Assembly (NCBI GenBank): GCA_030603665.1
Contig: JAUVXJ010000012.1
Span: 62,001 to 126,000 of the forward strand
From: Chloroflexota bacterium
Lineage (GTDB): Bacteria > Chloroflexota > Anaerolineae > UBA7937 > B3-Chlor
Direction: 5' to 3'
DNA: 64,000 bases
Shown here piece after piece: positions 45,222 through 54,256 of the stretch. Made by a program: the position numbers and the translations under genes. The notes beneath the pieces are model-generated. The model was given only the letters and a program-made list of their open reading frames with translations. It did no database searches and was not told the DNA's origin. The stretch's first letter is position 1, and each line of letters starts with the position of its first letter.

Positions 45222-45309
45222 TGGACTGACAGAAGGGGGAACGCGAACGAGCAAATAGACCGCGCGGCTCGCGTCGGCCACTGTGCTGAACATGAGGAGA
45301 AACCTGTCA

Positions 45310-46869
45310 ATGATCGGCCAGATCGAACCTGAAGCGACTGTTGACCTCAAACGTTTGCTGTTTCGACGCCAATTCTTGCTTGGTCCTAAGCGCTTTGCGC
45401 CGAATCAGTATTGGTCCAGCATTCAACTCCTTGGTGGAGTACGTCTGTCTGTTCACAGCGATCTGCCATTTACATCAACCTCTCAAGATGGCGCCACCGT
45501 GACGTTGATAGGACATGCCATAGATCCCGATCATCCGCAGCGTACCGAACCCGAGGTACTTCGCTCATTGATCCGCAACGCCTCGCAGCTGAACTCGCTT
45601 ATCGATTCCACCAAGCCCCTTGTAGGAAGGTGGGTTATCATTCTTCAGAATCAGCAGGGAACATATTTATTCACAGATCCATGTGGTTGCCGCCAAGTGT
45701 TTTATTACTCGGACGGTGAGGGAGTCTGGTGTGCGTCCCAGCCTGAACTGATTCGGGCCAACTGCCATATGAACTTGAACACTGACGATGCTCTGGTGCG
45801 TTTCCTGATAGATCCAAAACATGCCCTGCTGGAGTCGCCATGGCTCGGTCGCGGGACACTGTATGAGAGCTGTTTTCATCTGATGGCAAACCACTATCTG
45901 GATTTGGACAGTCTTCAGCAAACACGCTTCTATCCCACCAACCCCATACCTGATAAGGATACAGCTGAGATAGTTGATACATCTTGTGCGATCCTCCAAG
46001 GGACTATGACTGCACTCACTGCGAGGCACGATGTCGCCCAGGCACTGACCGCGGGATGGGATAGTCGCGTCCTACTTGCGGCCTCAAGGCATGTGAGCGA
46101 GCACATAGAGTACTTCGTATATCGCCTCAGCAATCTTGCAGAGAGTCATCCTGACATATCGGTGGCTAACAGAATGGCAAAGGAACTCGGCATAAACTTT
46201 GTTGTTAGGCGCCCGGCTGATGTGCTGCCAGGATGGTTTGTTTCCATGCTGTCTATGAATGTCACCTGTGCACGAGTTCTGCCGAAGACTCACGCGATAT
46301 ACGCCGAACTCGTTGTGGGCGATAGCCGGATCAGTGTAAACGGTAACGGTAGCGAGATTTGGCGCAATTACATTGACAGGTATTGTGACCAGGACATAGG
46401 AGATGTCTCCTCTACCGACCTTGCAGCTCGGATGTTTGGTAGAGGGAGGTTCCCGCCCTTTGTCATTTCGGAGCTCGATGAGTGGAAAAAGGGATTCGAT
46501 CGCCGGTTCATCGGAAACTTGAACATGCTTGATCTTCTTTATTGGGAGCAAGGGCTTGGAAACTGGGGAGCGCAGTATCCTGCCGAGCGGGATATTGCCG
46601 TCGAACAGATTAGCCCCTTCAATTGTCGCCTGCTAATAGAGACTCTGCTGTCGTCTCCTCGGCGGTTGCGTGCAGAGCCTGATTACGAGCTCTGTCAGGA
46701 GATGATTCGGCGGATGTGGCCTGAAGCACTATCGTTTCCCATCAATCCCCAGCCAGAGGGAAAGGGACACATCGCTGGTGTTCTGAAGCGGCGCATTCGC
46801 CCGCACATTCCATCGCCGGTAGTCCATGCTGTAAGAAGTGTGCTGAATTCACGGATGGAATCGCCTTGA
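45310..46869 (+). CDS. Asparagine synthase-related protein
   Basis: This protein of 519 residues resembles asparagine synthetase B-like proteins. The N-terminal half has glutaminase-fold features (PLVGRWVIILQNQQGTYLFTDPCG, VFYYSDGEGVWCASQPELI) but no Cys at position 2, so it cannot use glutamine by the usual mechanism. The second half has the PPi-loop QALTAGWDSRVLLAA (SGGxDS variant) and ENGxE-like NGNGSEIWR. Such proteins in glycan and secondary-metabolite loci form amide or related bonds by substrate adenylation. AGGAGA lies nine bases before the ATG at 45310. It is the only rightward gene in this part of the glycan locus and uses less GC-biased codons. Confidence 0.82.
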   Translation: MIGQIEPEATVDLKRLLFRRQFLLGPKRFAPNQYWSSIQLLGGVRLSVHSDLPFTSTSQDGATVTLIGHAIDPDHPQRTEPEVLRSLIRNASQLNSLIDSTKPLVGRWVIILQNQQGTYLFTDPCGCRQVFYYSDGEGVWCASQPELIRANCHMNLNTDDALVRFLIDPKHALLESPWLGRGTLYESCFHLMANHYLDLDSLQQTRFYPTNPIPDKDTAEIVDTSCAILQGTMTALTARHDVAQALTAGWDSRVLLAASRHVSEHIEYFVYRLSNLAESHPDISVANRMAKELGINFVVRRPADVLPGWFVSMLSMNVTCARVLPKTHAIYAELVVGDSRISVNGNGSEIWRNYIDRYCDQDIGDVSSTDLAARMFGRGRFPPFVISELDEWKKGFDRRFIGNLNMLDLLYWEQGLGNWGAQYPAERDIAVEQISPFNCRLLIETLLSSPRRLRAEPDYELCQEMIRRMWPEALSFPINPQPEGKGHIAGVLKRRIRPHIPSPVVHAVRSVLNSRMESP

Positions 46870-47172
46870 GTCGCTTAGCAGAACAAAGCGCTGCAACTGA
46901 CCGCTATTGTTCTGCGCTTTATAGCGGCAGGTGAGCTTAATCATTGCACTAAGCGCTTCGCGCAAGGCTGGCTTGCAGCAGGCTGGCCGCTGGCGTTTGA
47001 GCCTTCCCCCCCAGCTGACGGTCCTACCTGTATCACGTTCATAGCAGGTATAGTCATGACCCCATTGAACGTCTGATACGGCGGCCGCAATGTCAGTCGG
47101 TCATCCAAGCTGGTCAAACGCTCGCACCCCTGGGACACGAGCGCAGCGCAATCCAGTCGCTCTACTCTATGA
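46870..47172. other. Intergenic region with imperfect hairpins after the asparagine-synthase-like gene
   Basis: 303 bp. GCAGAACAA (46878-46886) pairs with TTGTTCTGC (46907-46915), and AAAGCGC with GCGCTTT as an alternative stem, possibly a terminator. A minus-strand frame (46941-47138) gives an unrecognised peptide and is probably debris. Confidence 0.45.
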
Positions 47173-47358
47173 TCAGCCGGTGGTGACCACCCAGCAGCCC
47201 CACCCGCCTGGGAAGAAGAGCATAAAGAGCCCGCCCAGGACCAGGCGCAAGGCCGGGAGAGGCAGGAGGTAGATAGCCAGGATCAGCAGAAAGGAGAGCC
47301 CGAGGGTGGCCGCCACGTCATGGTGGGAAGTCATGGAGAAGGGTCGAGATCGATTCAC
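47173..47358 (-). pseudogene. Truncated DUF1616 N-terminal fragment
   Basis: The first ~51 residues (MNRSRPFSMTSHHDVAATLG ... GGLFMLFFPG) match the start of the 43855-45030 protein. The frame then leaves homology exactly after FFPG and stops within ten codons. It starts at GTG 47358, overlapping the TGA of the GT4 tail. This is a duplicate broken by deletion or insertion. Confidence 0.88.
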
Positions 47359-47394
47359 AGTACCCTATGGTACCCGTCCATCACCCTTTGGGCG
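47212..47394. repeat. Direct repeat, copy 2
   Basis: Partner of the 44882-45067 segment, in the same orientation. It contains the 5' end of a second DUF1616 gene and the GT4 tail. Confidence 0.8.
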
Positions 47395-47447
47395 ACTTTG
47401 TCCCAGGTGAAGTGCTGGCTGACCCGCTCCGCCCCTGCGGCGCCCAT
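47355..47447 (-). pseudogene. GT4 glycosyltransferase C-terminal remnant
   Basis: The last 30 codons read MGAAGAERVSQHFTWDKVAQ and end in a GYHRVL-type tail, a typical GT4 C-terminal helix. The frame is open to 47555, but homology is unclear before SSNAVTMNT. An intact GT4 gene ends at 47581 just upstream. Confidence 0.75.
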
Positions 47448-47580
47448 GGTGTTCATTGTCACGGCGTTGCTGGATAGGAAGCATGAGGTGCGAGGAGGAC
47501 TCGTCCCCAATGGGTTTGCGAATGGCGGGGTCGCGCACGGGCGGTCGAGCAGCATGTTGCCCGATCCTCGCAGGGAGGGC

Positions 47581-48642
47581 CTATGTACCTTTGTCGAGGG
47601 AGGTCAGGATATGGCGCCACGCGTCGGCCACTACTGCCACATCGTATTTCGCCACTGCCTGCCTTCGACCAGCTTGCCCCATCGCCGCTCGCGCCTCGGG
47701 ATGCTGAACAAGGTAGTCTATTCTGTCGACGAGTTCCCGCTTGTTCCCCTCTTGCACTATGAACCCGACCACTTCATCTTCTACTATCTCCCTAGGGCCA
47801 ATACAATCTGTGGCGACCACAGGCAAGCCTGATGCCATAGCTTCGATCAGCGTGATGCCGAAGAGCTCCTCCCAGCCCTCGGTCCTTCTGGAAGGCAAGA
47901 CCAGCAGATCCGCGTGCCTGAATATCTCGGCCAGCCTCTTCTGGTCGGTCACGTATCCGAAGTATCTGACGTTGGACTGCTTAGCGAGTGTCTGAATAGC
48001 CTTCTTCAGGTTCCCGTCGCCGACGAACCAGTACTCCGCGTCGTGCCAGGGTCCTTCTCTGGCGAGGTCAATCAACAGATCTACGCCTTTTTCCCAGTGC
48101 AGCCGGCCGACATACAGGATCCTGGTCTTTGATGAGTCGCGAGGGAGCCGTGGGGGAGTGAACAGGCTTGTGTCCACAGAATGTGGTATATGGACAGCCT
48201 TAGCTCCCACGCGGATGAGGGCTTGCTGCGCCGCTCTCGTTACAGTGACGGTGCGTGTGCCCTCGAGGAATTGATGCCATTGTTGGATTTGGGCTCGGTA
48301 GAGCGGTTTCCTTGGATAGCTGCTTCCGTCCCAGTACGGCCATGAGACCCAGTAGATCACCCGATTCCTTCCCCTCAGCCACTGGAACAGCGGGATTACT
48401 GCGTCGTAGGGTGCCGCGAATAGGACGAGGATCTGATTGGATTTCGCAAGGAGTCCGGGCCCGATCCTGACGGTCTGCAGCACGTCGCGCAGCCAGCCTG
48501 GATGTCGACCGAGCAGCGCCATGACCAGGCGCCTGTGAAGACCGAACTGGACCGCCTGGATCTGACGGACTGTTCCGTGACGCTGTAGGTAGTATAGCGC
48601 CTCAAAATGGCGCGGTGCGCCATACTCATGGAGAATGGTCAT
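47581..48642 (-). CDS. GT4 family glycosyltransferase
   Basis: This GT-B fold enzyme of 353 residues has a weakly conserved N-terminal Rossmann domain and the typical GT4 C-domain: RILYVGRLHWEKGVDLLIDLA, NVRYFGYVTD, ADLLVLPSRRTEGWEELFGITLIEAMASG (the EX7E-like donor site) and GLPVVATD. It transfers a nucleotide-activated sugar to a growing glycan. The frame is open to 48684, but the ATG at 48642 has AGGAAGAGG upstream. It belongs to the leftward glycan operon. Donor and acceptor are not predictable. Confidence 0.88.
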   Translation of the reverse strand: MTILHEYGAPRHFEALYYLQRHGTVRQIQAVQFGLHRRLVMALLGRHPGWLRDVLQTVRIGPGLLAKSNQILVLFAAPYDAVIPLFQWLRGRNRVIYWVSWPYWDGSSYPRKPLYRAQIQQWHQFLEGTRTVTVTRAAQQALIRVGAKAVHIPHSVDTSLFTPPRLPRDSSKTRILYVGRLHWEKGVDLLIDLAREGPWHDAEYWFVGDGNLKKAIQTLAKQSNVRYFGYVTDQKRLAEIFRHADLLVLPSRRTEGWEELFGITLIEAMASGLPVVATDCIGPREIVEDEVVGFIVQEGNKRELVDRIDYLVQHPEARAAMGQAGRRQAVAKYDVAVVADAWRHILTSLDKGT

Positions 48643-48699
48643 GTCTAGGCCTCTTCCTGCGTCCGCCACCTGGTTCTCCAGCATCGACCGACGTACCTG

Positions 48700-49632
48700 T
48701 CAGTGGCCTGAATTGTCGCCGTCAGACGGCGGCCTGCGGCGGCCTGAGCTGCTTGCCAAGTCAATCACGCTGTTCACAGCCGTTCTCATTGCCAGCCCAC
48801 ACATGCGGCGGGGTAACGAGCGCCAGGGTCTCAGGCTGCTACCTGGCCTGTAGCCCGCGACAAAGTCCTCGAGCCCGGGGTGCATCTGAACCAGATCCCC
48901 CCACATCTGATCATGCCTTGAGCGTTTCTGGGCATACTGCCTAATGCTGTGGCAGTAGTCGTGATAGCCCACCGCACCAGGATAGTAGACTATGCTGCTT
49001 CGATCGATGCCGTGGTGCGTGACCAACCTGTAGGTCAGCTCCAATTCTTCATGCCCGAAGAAGTGTGGGTCGAACCCGCCGGCTCTGAGGAGCACATCCC
49101 GACTGTAGGAAGAGTTGCCTTCCAAGTTCATCACTGCGGGCCTGACCTGCGTCCCGAGGTCGTAGTGAAACTGCAGATAATTGCAGATGGTTCGTGTCTT
49201 GGGAAGGCACTTGCCCCTCAAGGCGACAATGTCCAGTTCGTCGTGAGCGCGAACGTGGGCCTCGACAAGATCGGGCGCCGCGATCAGGTCATCGTCGAGG
49301 AACACCACAACCTGTCCCTTCGCTGATTGGATGCCCACGTTTCTCGCCGCAGACGGTCCGAGATTCCCCGTAAGGCGCACGTGTCTCACAGGGTGTTCGT
49401 GGACTCGGGCCTGCACCGCCTCGTTTCCGCCATTGTCCACTAGGATGATCTCGAAGTCGCCATATGTCTGATGGTCCAGAGCCATCAAGCAGCTTATGAG
49501 CTCCTCATTGCCGCAATAGCTCACAACTACCACGGACACCGTGGGCTGAGGGTTGCGCGTCAGGTCAACTACGCTCTGGATGTCCTGCTCCGCGCTTTCG
49601 AGGTGGCTAGCGCGCGGCGAGTCAGTTGGCAT
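48700..49632 (-). CDS. GT2 family glycosyltransferase
   Basis: This GT-A enzyme of 310 residues shows VSVVVVSYCGNEELISCLMAL, DFEIILVDNGG, GNLGPSAARNVGIQSA, the DXD-like FLDDDLIAAPD and GHEELELTYRL (the catalytic ED-like motif). It has no membrane helix. It probably adds one sugar to a polyprenyl-linked glycan in the cytoplasm. The neighbouring genes on both sides are glycosyltransferases on the same strand. Confidence 0.87.
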   Translation of the reverse strand: MPTDSPRASHLESAEQDIQSVVDLTRNPQPTVSVVVVSYCGNEELISCLMALDHQTYGDFEIILVDNGGNEAVQARVHEHPVRHVRLTGNLGPSAARNVGIQSAKGQVVVFLDDDLIAAPDLVEAHVRAHDELDIVALRGKCLPKTRTICNYLQFHYDLGTQVRPAVMNLEGNSSYSRDVLLRAGGFDPHFFGHEELELTYRLVTHHGIDRSSIVYYPGAVGYHDYCHSIRQYAQKRSRHDQMWGDLVQMHPGLEDFVAGYRPGSSLRPWRSLPRRMCGLAMRTAVNSVIDLASSSGRRRPPSDGDNSGH

Positions 49633-49725
49633 GCATGTGCCTCAAATCAAGTCTCAGCGGACGCCAATGCCGCCGAAGCCCGACTGCTGCCCTCCGTTGT
49701 TTTGGGGGCTGCGGCGCGACGTGAC

Positions 49726-50730
49726 TTAGATGACCAGGGACCGATACCTAATGCTACCCAACAACCGATAGAAGAACTTCGGTATGTGAAGCAGGAGCTT
49801 CGCGGGACAAAGGGCGATCCGCAGGGGGAAGTCCCTGAGGTTGCTGTCGACAAACACGTTCGACCATAGGTAGAGAGCGAACCATATGACCGCAAGTATT
49901 GCGGTCGCGACAAGGCCGGCACCGCGCAGCAGGCTAAGAACACCCGCAATGATCGCCAGTATGAAAAAGGGTACGTGCAGAATCTCCTTGCCGTGAACAA
50001 ACCCAAACAAGAGATGCTTCCTTAGATGTGGATGCTCTCTAAACAAGAGAGGTTCGAATTGCGACCTCTTCACAAAGGCCAGCCGGGCAGCCAGCGTATA
50101 GTAAGACACTGCGTGATGGACGAGAACGTCGTCCGAAAACACTATCTTCATCCCTCTATCCTTGATGCGCCAAGCCAGGTCCGCGTCCTCGGCTGCGGCT
50201 CTATACTGCTCGTTAAATCCTCCCACGTCCAGAATTGCCTGTGTGCGGTAGAACATGTTGCAGGTAGGGTAGGGCCATGTTTCCTCGGTGACCTGAACAA
50301 CGTAAGCGAACCGCGGAGGAAAGAACCGCACACGCATGGGCTCGGTAGGCAGGGTCTGTCCCTGCACCGCGGCGATATCACCAGCACCAAAGGGACGAGT
50401 GCCATTCTCTAGCCAGGTGGGAGAGGCGATGCAGTCGTCATCGGTGAAAGCGATGATCTCCCCCCTGGCGGTCTTCATGCCCAGGTTCCTAGCAGCCGCG
50501 GGCCCTCTGTTGCTCTGCCTGAAATATCGCAGCTCTGGGCTCGAGCCGTGTGCCATGCAGTCAACAAGGTCGTCCGTTCCATCCGTCGAGCCGTCGTCCA
50601 CGATGATGATCTCATAACAGTCCTCAGCGTATGTTTGGGACAAGAGCGAGGCCAGGCACTCGCGCAACAGGGCCCTTCTGTTGTAGGTTGGCACTATGAC
50701 GGTCACAAAGGGATGCTCGCAACCCTTCAT
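49726..50730 (-). CDS. GT2 family glycosyltransferase with C-terminal membrane helices
   Basis: This protein of 334 residues has the GT-A core VTVIVPTYNRRALLRECLAS, IIIVDDGSTDGTDDLV, GPAAARNLGMKTARGEIIAF, TDDDC (DXD) and AAEDADLAWRIKDRG (catalytic acidic motif). About three C-terminal transmembrane helices follow (roughly residues 248-285 and near 300) with a basic end. Membrane attachment suggests a lipid-linked acceptor. The preceding gene on the strand ends 49 bp upstream. Confidence 0.88.
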   Translation of the reverse strand: MKGCEHPFVTVIVPTYNRRALLRECLASLLSQTYAEDCYEIIIVDDGSTDGTDDLVDCMAHGSSPELRYFRQSNRGPAAARNLGMKTARGEIIAFTDDDCIASPTWLENGTRPFGAGDIAAVQGQTLPTEPMRVRFFPPRFAYVVQVTEETWPYPTCNMFYRTQAILDVGGFNEQYRAAAEDADLAWRIKDRGMKIVFSDDVLVHHAVSYYTLAARLAFVKRSQFEPLLFREHPHLRKHLLFGFVHGKEILHVPFFILAIIAGVLSLLRGAGLVATAILAVIWFALYLWSNVFVDSNLRDFPLRIALCPAKLLLHIPKFFYRLLGSIRYRSLVI

Positions 50731-50779
50731 CTGGAAGAACCTCTATTGCAGTCCGATGATGTAGAAGATTTCGTCGAGC

Positions 50780-51733
50780 CTAACTGACTTCTTCTTTGTC
50801 TCTACTTAGCAGCATGGAGATGGCCCCGTAGCTTTCTCCGAGATGCCTTTGAGCTTGACATTCCGCCCAGCAACCTCGCCGTACACCACGCAACTGGAAT
50901 CGCTTCGCCCGCAGCCAACAGAGAGCCCCGCGCCCCAGTGCCATAATAGCCCGTCGAATAAGGCGCATACGGCTTGAGGCACGCATGTGATGCTCAAGCA
51001 AGATGGTCCCCTGGCCAATCCCGCGTGACCGAGACAGCAGGAACTCCTTGGTCAATATCTCGGGACGCATCTTGTGATGGACGACGGCCTTCGGGGTATA
51101 GAGGATTCGATAGCCGCTCTTCTGTGCCCGATAGCACAGTTCGATTTCTTCGTGAGGGATAAGACGGGAGTCGGCCAGGCCCAGTTCCGTGCGGAAACCG
51201 CCGAGGGAGTTGAAGACGCGCCTGTCTATAGCGATGTTCCCCCCGTGGGGCAGGCGAGGGAAGTCCAACTCTTTGACCTCTTCGCCGTAGTCGAGCTTTC
51301 CCAGTAGATATTCCGCTTCATCCGGAAACCAGGGTGGCCGAGCGGAGATCCATAACGGCTCTATCTTGCCGCCCACGCAGGCAACATTCTCCTCCTGCTG
51401 GAATATGGCAGCGAGGCTCATAAGCCATTTTGAATCAGGGATGGCATCATCATCAGTATAGGCAATGATATCGCCCTTGGCGGCTCCGGCACCCGTGTTT
51501 CTGGCCTGCGACAGACCCACCACTGGCTCGTAGAGGTAGCTGATCCGCGCCGCGCCCTGGGAGTTCATGTCCTCCACAACCTCTCGCGTGTCGTCAGTGG
51601 AGCCATTGTCCACAACGATGATCTCATATTGATCGCATGGATACTCTTGTCGCACCAACCCCAGCAGGGCGTCCTTCAGGTGCTGGCTTCTATTGCGTGT
51701 GCTGATGATTGCCGATACGGCAGGCCTGGTCAT
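50780..51733 (-). CDS. GT2 family glycosyltransferase
   Basis: This protein of 317 residues has [70 protein letters not shown] (DXD) and a catalytic [10 protein letters not shown]. The ATG at 51733 overlaps the stop of the fucose-synthase-like gene by 4 bases (ATGA), a sign of translational coupling. The C-terminal ~60 residues are basic and Cys/Trp-containing, possibly a membrane-associating tail. Confidence 0.88.
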   Translation of the reverse strand: MTRPAVSAIISTRNRSQHLKDALLGLVRQEYPCDQYEIIVVDNGSTDDTREVVEDMNSQGAARISYLYEPVVGLSQARNTGAGAAKGDIIAYTDDDAIPDSKWLMSLAAIFQQEENVACVGGKIEPLWISARPPWFPDEAEYLLGKLDYGEEVKELDFPRLPHGGNIAIDRRVFNSLGGFRTELGLADSRLIPHEEIELCYRAQKSGYRILYTPKAVVHHKMRPEILTKEFLLSRSRGIGQGTILLEHHMRASSRMRLIRRAIMALGRGALCWLRAKRFQLRGVRRGCWAECQAQRHLGESYGAISMLLSRDKEEVS

Positions 51734-52647
51734 GATGGCCGGCCTCGTGCCAACATATCTTCTGAGTCTCTTTTCACCATTCTTTTTTCTGGCTCATCAT
51801 TGCCTTCTTGTTCCCGCCGATAGCCCCGATACCATTCGATAGTCCGCCGCAGGGCCTCCTCGAAGCCGGTGCCGATATTCACCCGGTCAGGTTTATCGTA
51901 CCGCTCTGTGGCCAGCACGACGGCCTTCGCACAATCCTCCACGTACAGAAACTCGCGCGTGGGGCTGCCGTCTCCCCAGACAACGATCTCATCCTCATCG
52001 TTGTCAAGGGCATCGAACCACTTCTTGAGCAGCGCCGGGATGACATGGGACCTGGTGGGATCGAAGTTGTCCCGCGGCCCATACAGGTTCACCGGCAGGA
52101 GGTAGATGGCGTTGAAGCAGCACTGCTGCCGGTAGGCTTGGGCCTGCACCAGCAGCATCTTCTTGGCTAAGCCATAAGGGGCGTTGGTCTCCTCAGGATA
52201 GCCGTCCCAGAGATTGTCTTCTCTGAAAGGCACAGCGGTGAACTTGGGATAGGCGCAGACGGTGCCGACGGCCACGAACTTCTGCACGCCGAAGAGCCAG
52301 GCCTGCTCCATCACCTGGGCGCCCATGATCAAGTTGTCGTAGAAGAACTCACCGGGCCGTTCGCGGTTGGCTCCGGTGCCGCCCACGATCGCGGCCAGGT
52401 GGATGACGATGTCCGGGCTGGTATCATGAAAGAGGCGGGCGACGGCCATACTGTCTCGCAATTCGTACTGCCGGCTGCGGCGGACGAGAACCTCTTGGCA
52501 ACCTCTGTCTTGGAGTGTCTCCACGACGTGGGAGCCCAGAAAGCCAGCTCCGCCGGTGACCAGAACGGGCTTCTGCCACCAGAAACTGGCTGCGCTCCTG
52601 AGTGAAGATTGCCTTTCGCGGTCGGAGTCTATGGTAGTGGTCGGCAT
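51730..52647 (-). CDS. GDP-L-fucose synthase-like epimerase with internal deletion
   Basis: The first ~260 residues are a good SDR epimerase/reductase of the GDP-fucose synthase type: NAD motif [32 protein letters not shown], YxxxK as YGLAKK (Tyr158, Lys162), [12 protein letters not shown] and [14 protein letters not shown]. At NIGTGFE (257-263) the chain jumps directly to [12 protein letters not shown]. Family members have about 50-55 more residues between these two segments (substrate-domain strands and the WDTSKPDG-type region). An in-frame deletion therefore probably inactivates it, unless it is an assembly artefact. AAGGAG lies five bases before the ATG at 52647. Confidence 0.8.
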   Translation of the reverse strand: MPTTTIDSDRERQSSLRSAASFWWQKPVLVTGGAGFLGSHVVETLQDRGCQEVLVRRSRQYELRDSMAVARLFHDTSPDIVIHLAAIVGGTGANRERPGEFFYDNLIMGAQVMEQAWLFGVQKFVAVGTVCAYPKFTAVPFREDNLWDGYPEETNAPYGLAKKMLLVQAQAYRQQCCFNAIYLLPVNLYGPRDNFDPTRSHVIPALLKKWFDALDNDEDEIVVWGDGSPTREFLYVEDCAKAVVLATERYDKPDRVNIGTGFEEALRRTIEWYRGYRREQEGNDEPEKRMVKRDSEDMLARGRPS

Positions 52648-52704
52648 ACTAGCTCCTTGCCATTGGACCAAGCAAGATGGGCATGAGACGACCCCTCAAG
52701 GCGG

Positions 52705-53724
52705 TCAGGAGGGCACCGGCCCGCGAATCATTCGATGGAATATCCGTGTCGCTACCCTCACTACAAGCGAAGGATCTACTCGGCACGCTAGACCGACAAC
52801 TTCCCACACGCGTGCCTGCCGCATTCGTGGGCTGGCCAGGCGGAACAGTCGGTTGGCTGCGTCGCTCCGAATCATTCGCCTCTCAGCCGGTGACAGTGCG
52901 CTGGCAGCAATGGTAGCTTGACAAAGCCTGTAGATAAGCCTGGCAACCTGAAGAACCTCGCTCGCGCTCTCAAAGTCCTGGGCCCAGAGACGTTGGACCA
53001 CGTCGAGAGGGACGTCTTCGCTGAGAATTCCTGCAATTGCGAGCTGGCTTATCTTGATACTGTTGTTGCGCTGCTGCACGAGATGCTTACTCGTAACGCT
53101 ATCCTCGTGCGTTCGAAGCCAAACCAACACATCTTGGAGGTTGGCCAAACGCGTGACCAAGCTTAACCGCCTCCAGAGGTCATAGTCCAGCGCGACCTCC
53201 ATCTCGACGTCATACCCATTCACGCGGTTCAGCACTTCCCGCCTCATCATCGCGGTTGAATGCATAATGGGACTGCCAAAACACAGGCGCCATTTGAGGA
53301 CCCCGTGTTCTGAGGGAAATCGCCATATGTCAGATGCGTTTCCGTCGCCATCAATGATCTGCACTGCACCTCCGAGAACGCCAACGTCAAGGTGCTCCTC
53401 CAAAAAGCTGACCTGCCGGGCTAGGCGTTCAGGCAAGCTAACATCATCGGCATCCGTGCGGGCAATGTACTTGCCCCGGGCGCGCGTCAAGCCCTTGTTC
53501 GTGGAGCGTGGAATGCCCATGTTCTCGGCACTGCGGATCAGGACAATGCGACGATCTTGCGCCGCACACGTAGTCAGAAGCCCCCATGTCCCATCCACAG
53601 ATCCGTCGTCAACTATTATGAGCTCGAAATCGGAGAAGGTCTGATGCAGGATACTCTCGATCGCCTCGCCCAGGTACTGCTCACCGTTGTAGACGCTCAT
53701 CACTACACTGACTCTAGGAGTCAT
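52705..53724 (-). CDS. GT2 family glycosyltransferase
   Basis: This protein of 339 residues has VSVVMSVYNGEQYLGEAIES, ELIIVDDGSVDGTWGLL, GKYIARTDADDVSLPERLAR (DXD) and, after PIMHSTAMMRREVL, the EVALDYDLWRRLS acidic motif. This resembles the group of short GT2 enzymes in polysaccharide loci. The frame is open to 53757; the ATG at 53724 begins at the usual MTPRVSVV start. It is not visibly truncated, unlike its neighbours on the downstream side. Confidence 0.87.
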   Translation of the reverse strand: MTPRVSVVMSVYNGEQYLGEAIESILHQTFSDFELIIVDDGSVDGTWGLLTTCAAQDRRIVLIRSAENMGIPRSTNKGLTRARGKYIARTDADDVSLPERLARQVSFLEEHLDVGVLGGAVQIIDGDGNASDIWRFPSEHGVLKWRLCFGSPIMHSTAMMRREVLNRVNGYDVEMEVALDYDLWRRLSLVTRLANLQDVLVWLRTHEDSVTSKHLVQQRNNSIKISQLAIAGILSEDVPLDVVQRLWAQDFESASEVLQVARLIYRLCQATIAASALSPAERRMIRSDAANRLFRLASPRMRQARVWEVVGLACRVDPSLVVRVATRIFHRMIRGPVPS

Positions 53725-53772
53725 CCGGCACAACCTCTGCCCAACTGCTGCCGCCACACGCGACCGGAGTAC

Positions 53773-54051
53773 TCACGCCTTCTGGGCTAGTCCAATCACT
53801 TCGAATAGTTGGCGGAACCGGTTTTCCCAAGCGTGATCTCGCCTGGCCCGGGCCAGACCCGCCCGGCGGATCCGCCCTGCCTCATGCCCGAGGCTGCGCA
53901 GATTGCGAGGATAGAAGTCGGCCAAGCCAGAGAAGCTCTCATTACGGGCCAGCAACTGCCGCTCATAAGGCTCCTTGCCCAGCCCTGGGTACTGAGCGTA
54001 CAGCCAGCTCACGAACTCAGGGTAGTCGGTATTGAGAATGAGGAACTTCAT
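53773..54051 (-). pseudogene. Internally deleted CgeB-like glycosyltransferase
   Basis: Residues 1-58 (MKFLILNTDYPEFVSWLYAQ ... FYPRNLRSLGHEA) are the N-terminus of a long CgeB/DUF3880-type glycosyltransferase. Residues ~62-92 (RRAGLARARRDHAWENRF ... FEVIGL) are its extreme C-terminus. About 300 residues that should lie between them are missing, in frame. It is probably non-functional. The junction is near position 53877. Confidence 0.78.
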
Positions 54052-54062
54052 ACATCTCCAGT

Positions 54063-54165
54063 CTATACGCTGCGCTCAGGTAGCGCACCCTCTGTCAAGA
54101 TTCGACGTACCTCTTCGGGCTCCTTAGTGGCGAGGTACCACTCGACAGTCCGCCTCAAGCCTTCA
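54063..54165 (-). pseudogene. C-terminal remnant of an NAD-dependent epimerase
   Basis: The minus strand reads REGLRRTVEWYLATKEPEEV and ends in LPERSV-stop, the conserved tail of nucleotide-sugar epimerase/dehydratases. Upstream the frame runs straight into the CRISPR-like repeat and hits a stop in the spacer, so only ~34 codons survive. Confidence 0.78.
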
Positions 54166-54256
54166 CGGTTCACCCCCACGCGTGTGGGGAATACCGTCTA
54201 TGCGGACGTGATGAACATCTATCACGCTGGTTCGCCCCCACGCGTGTGCGGAATAG
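54166..54256 (-). CRISPR. Two-repeat type I-E-like CRISPR remnant
   Basis: Two 29-bp repeats (54194-54166 and 54256-54228 on the minus strand) flank one 33-bp spacer. The first begins GTATTCCCCACACGCGTGGG and ends GTGAACCG. This is the classic I-E repeat form with a CCCCACACGCGTGGGG palindrome and GAACCG end. The other repeat differs at four or five positions, as terminal repeats often do. No cas gene lies in the window. The repeat is joined directly to an epimerase remnant on one side and a truncated GT2 lies near the other. A collapsed larger array is possible. Confidence 0.6.

Noticed and set aside
46941..47138. 65-codon frame next to the DUF1616 fragment
   Set aside because: Not recognisable; it lies in rearrangement debris and could be chance.
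50046..50075. GGTTCGAATTGCGACC, resembling a tRNA T-arm
   Set aside because: It lies inside an intact GT2 gene and has no matching acceptor, D or anticodon arms. No tRNA gene was found in the window.
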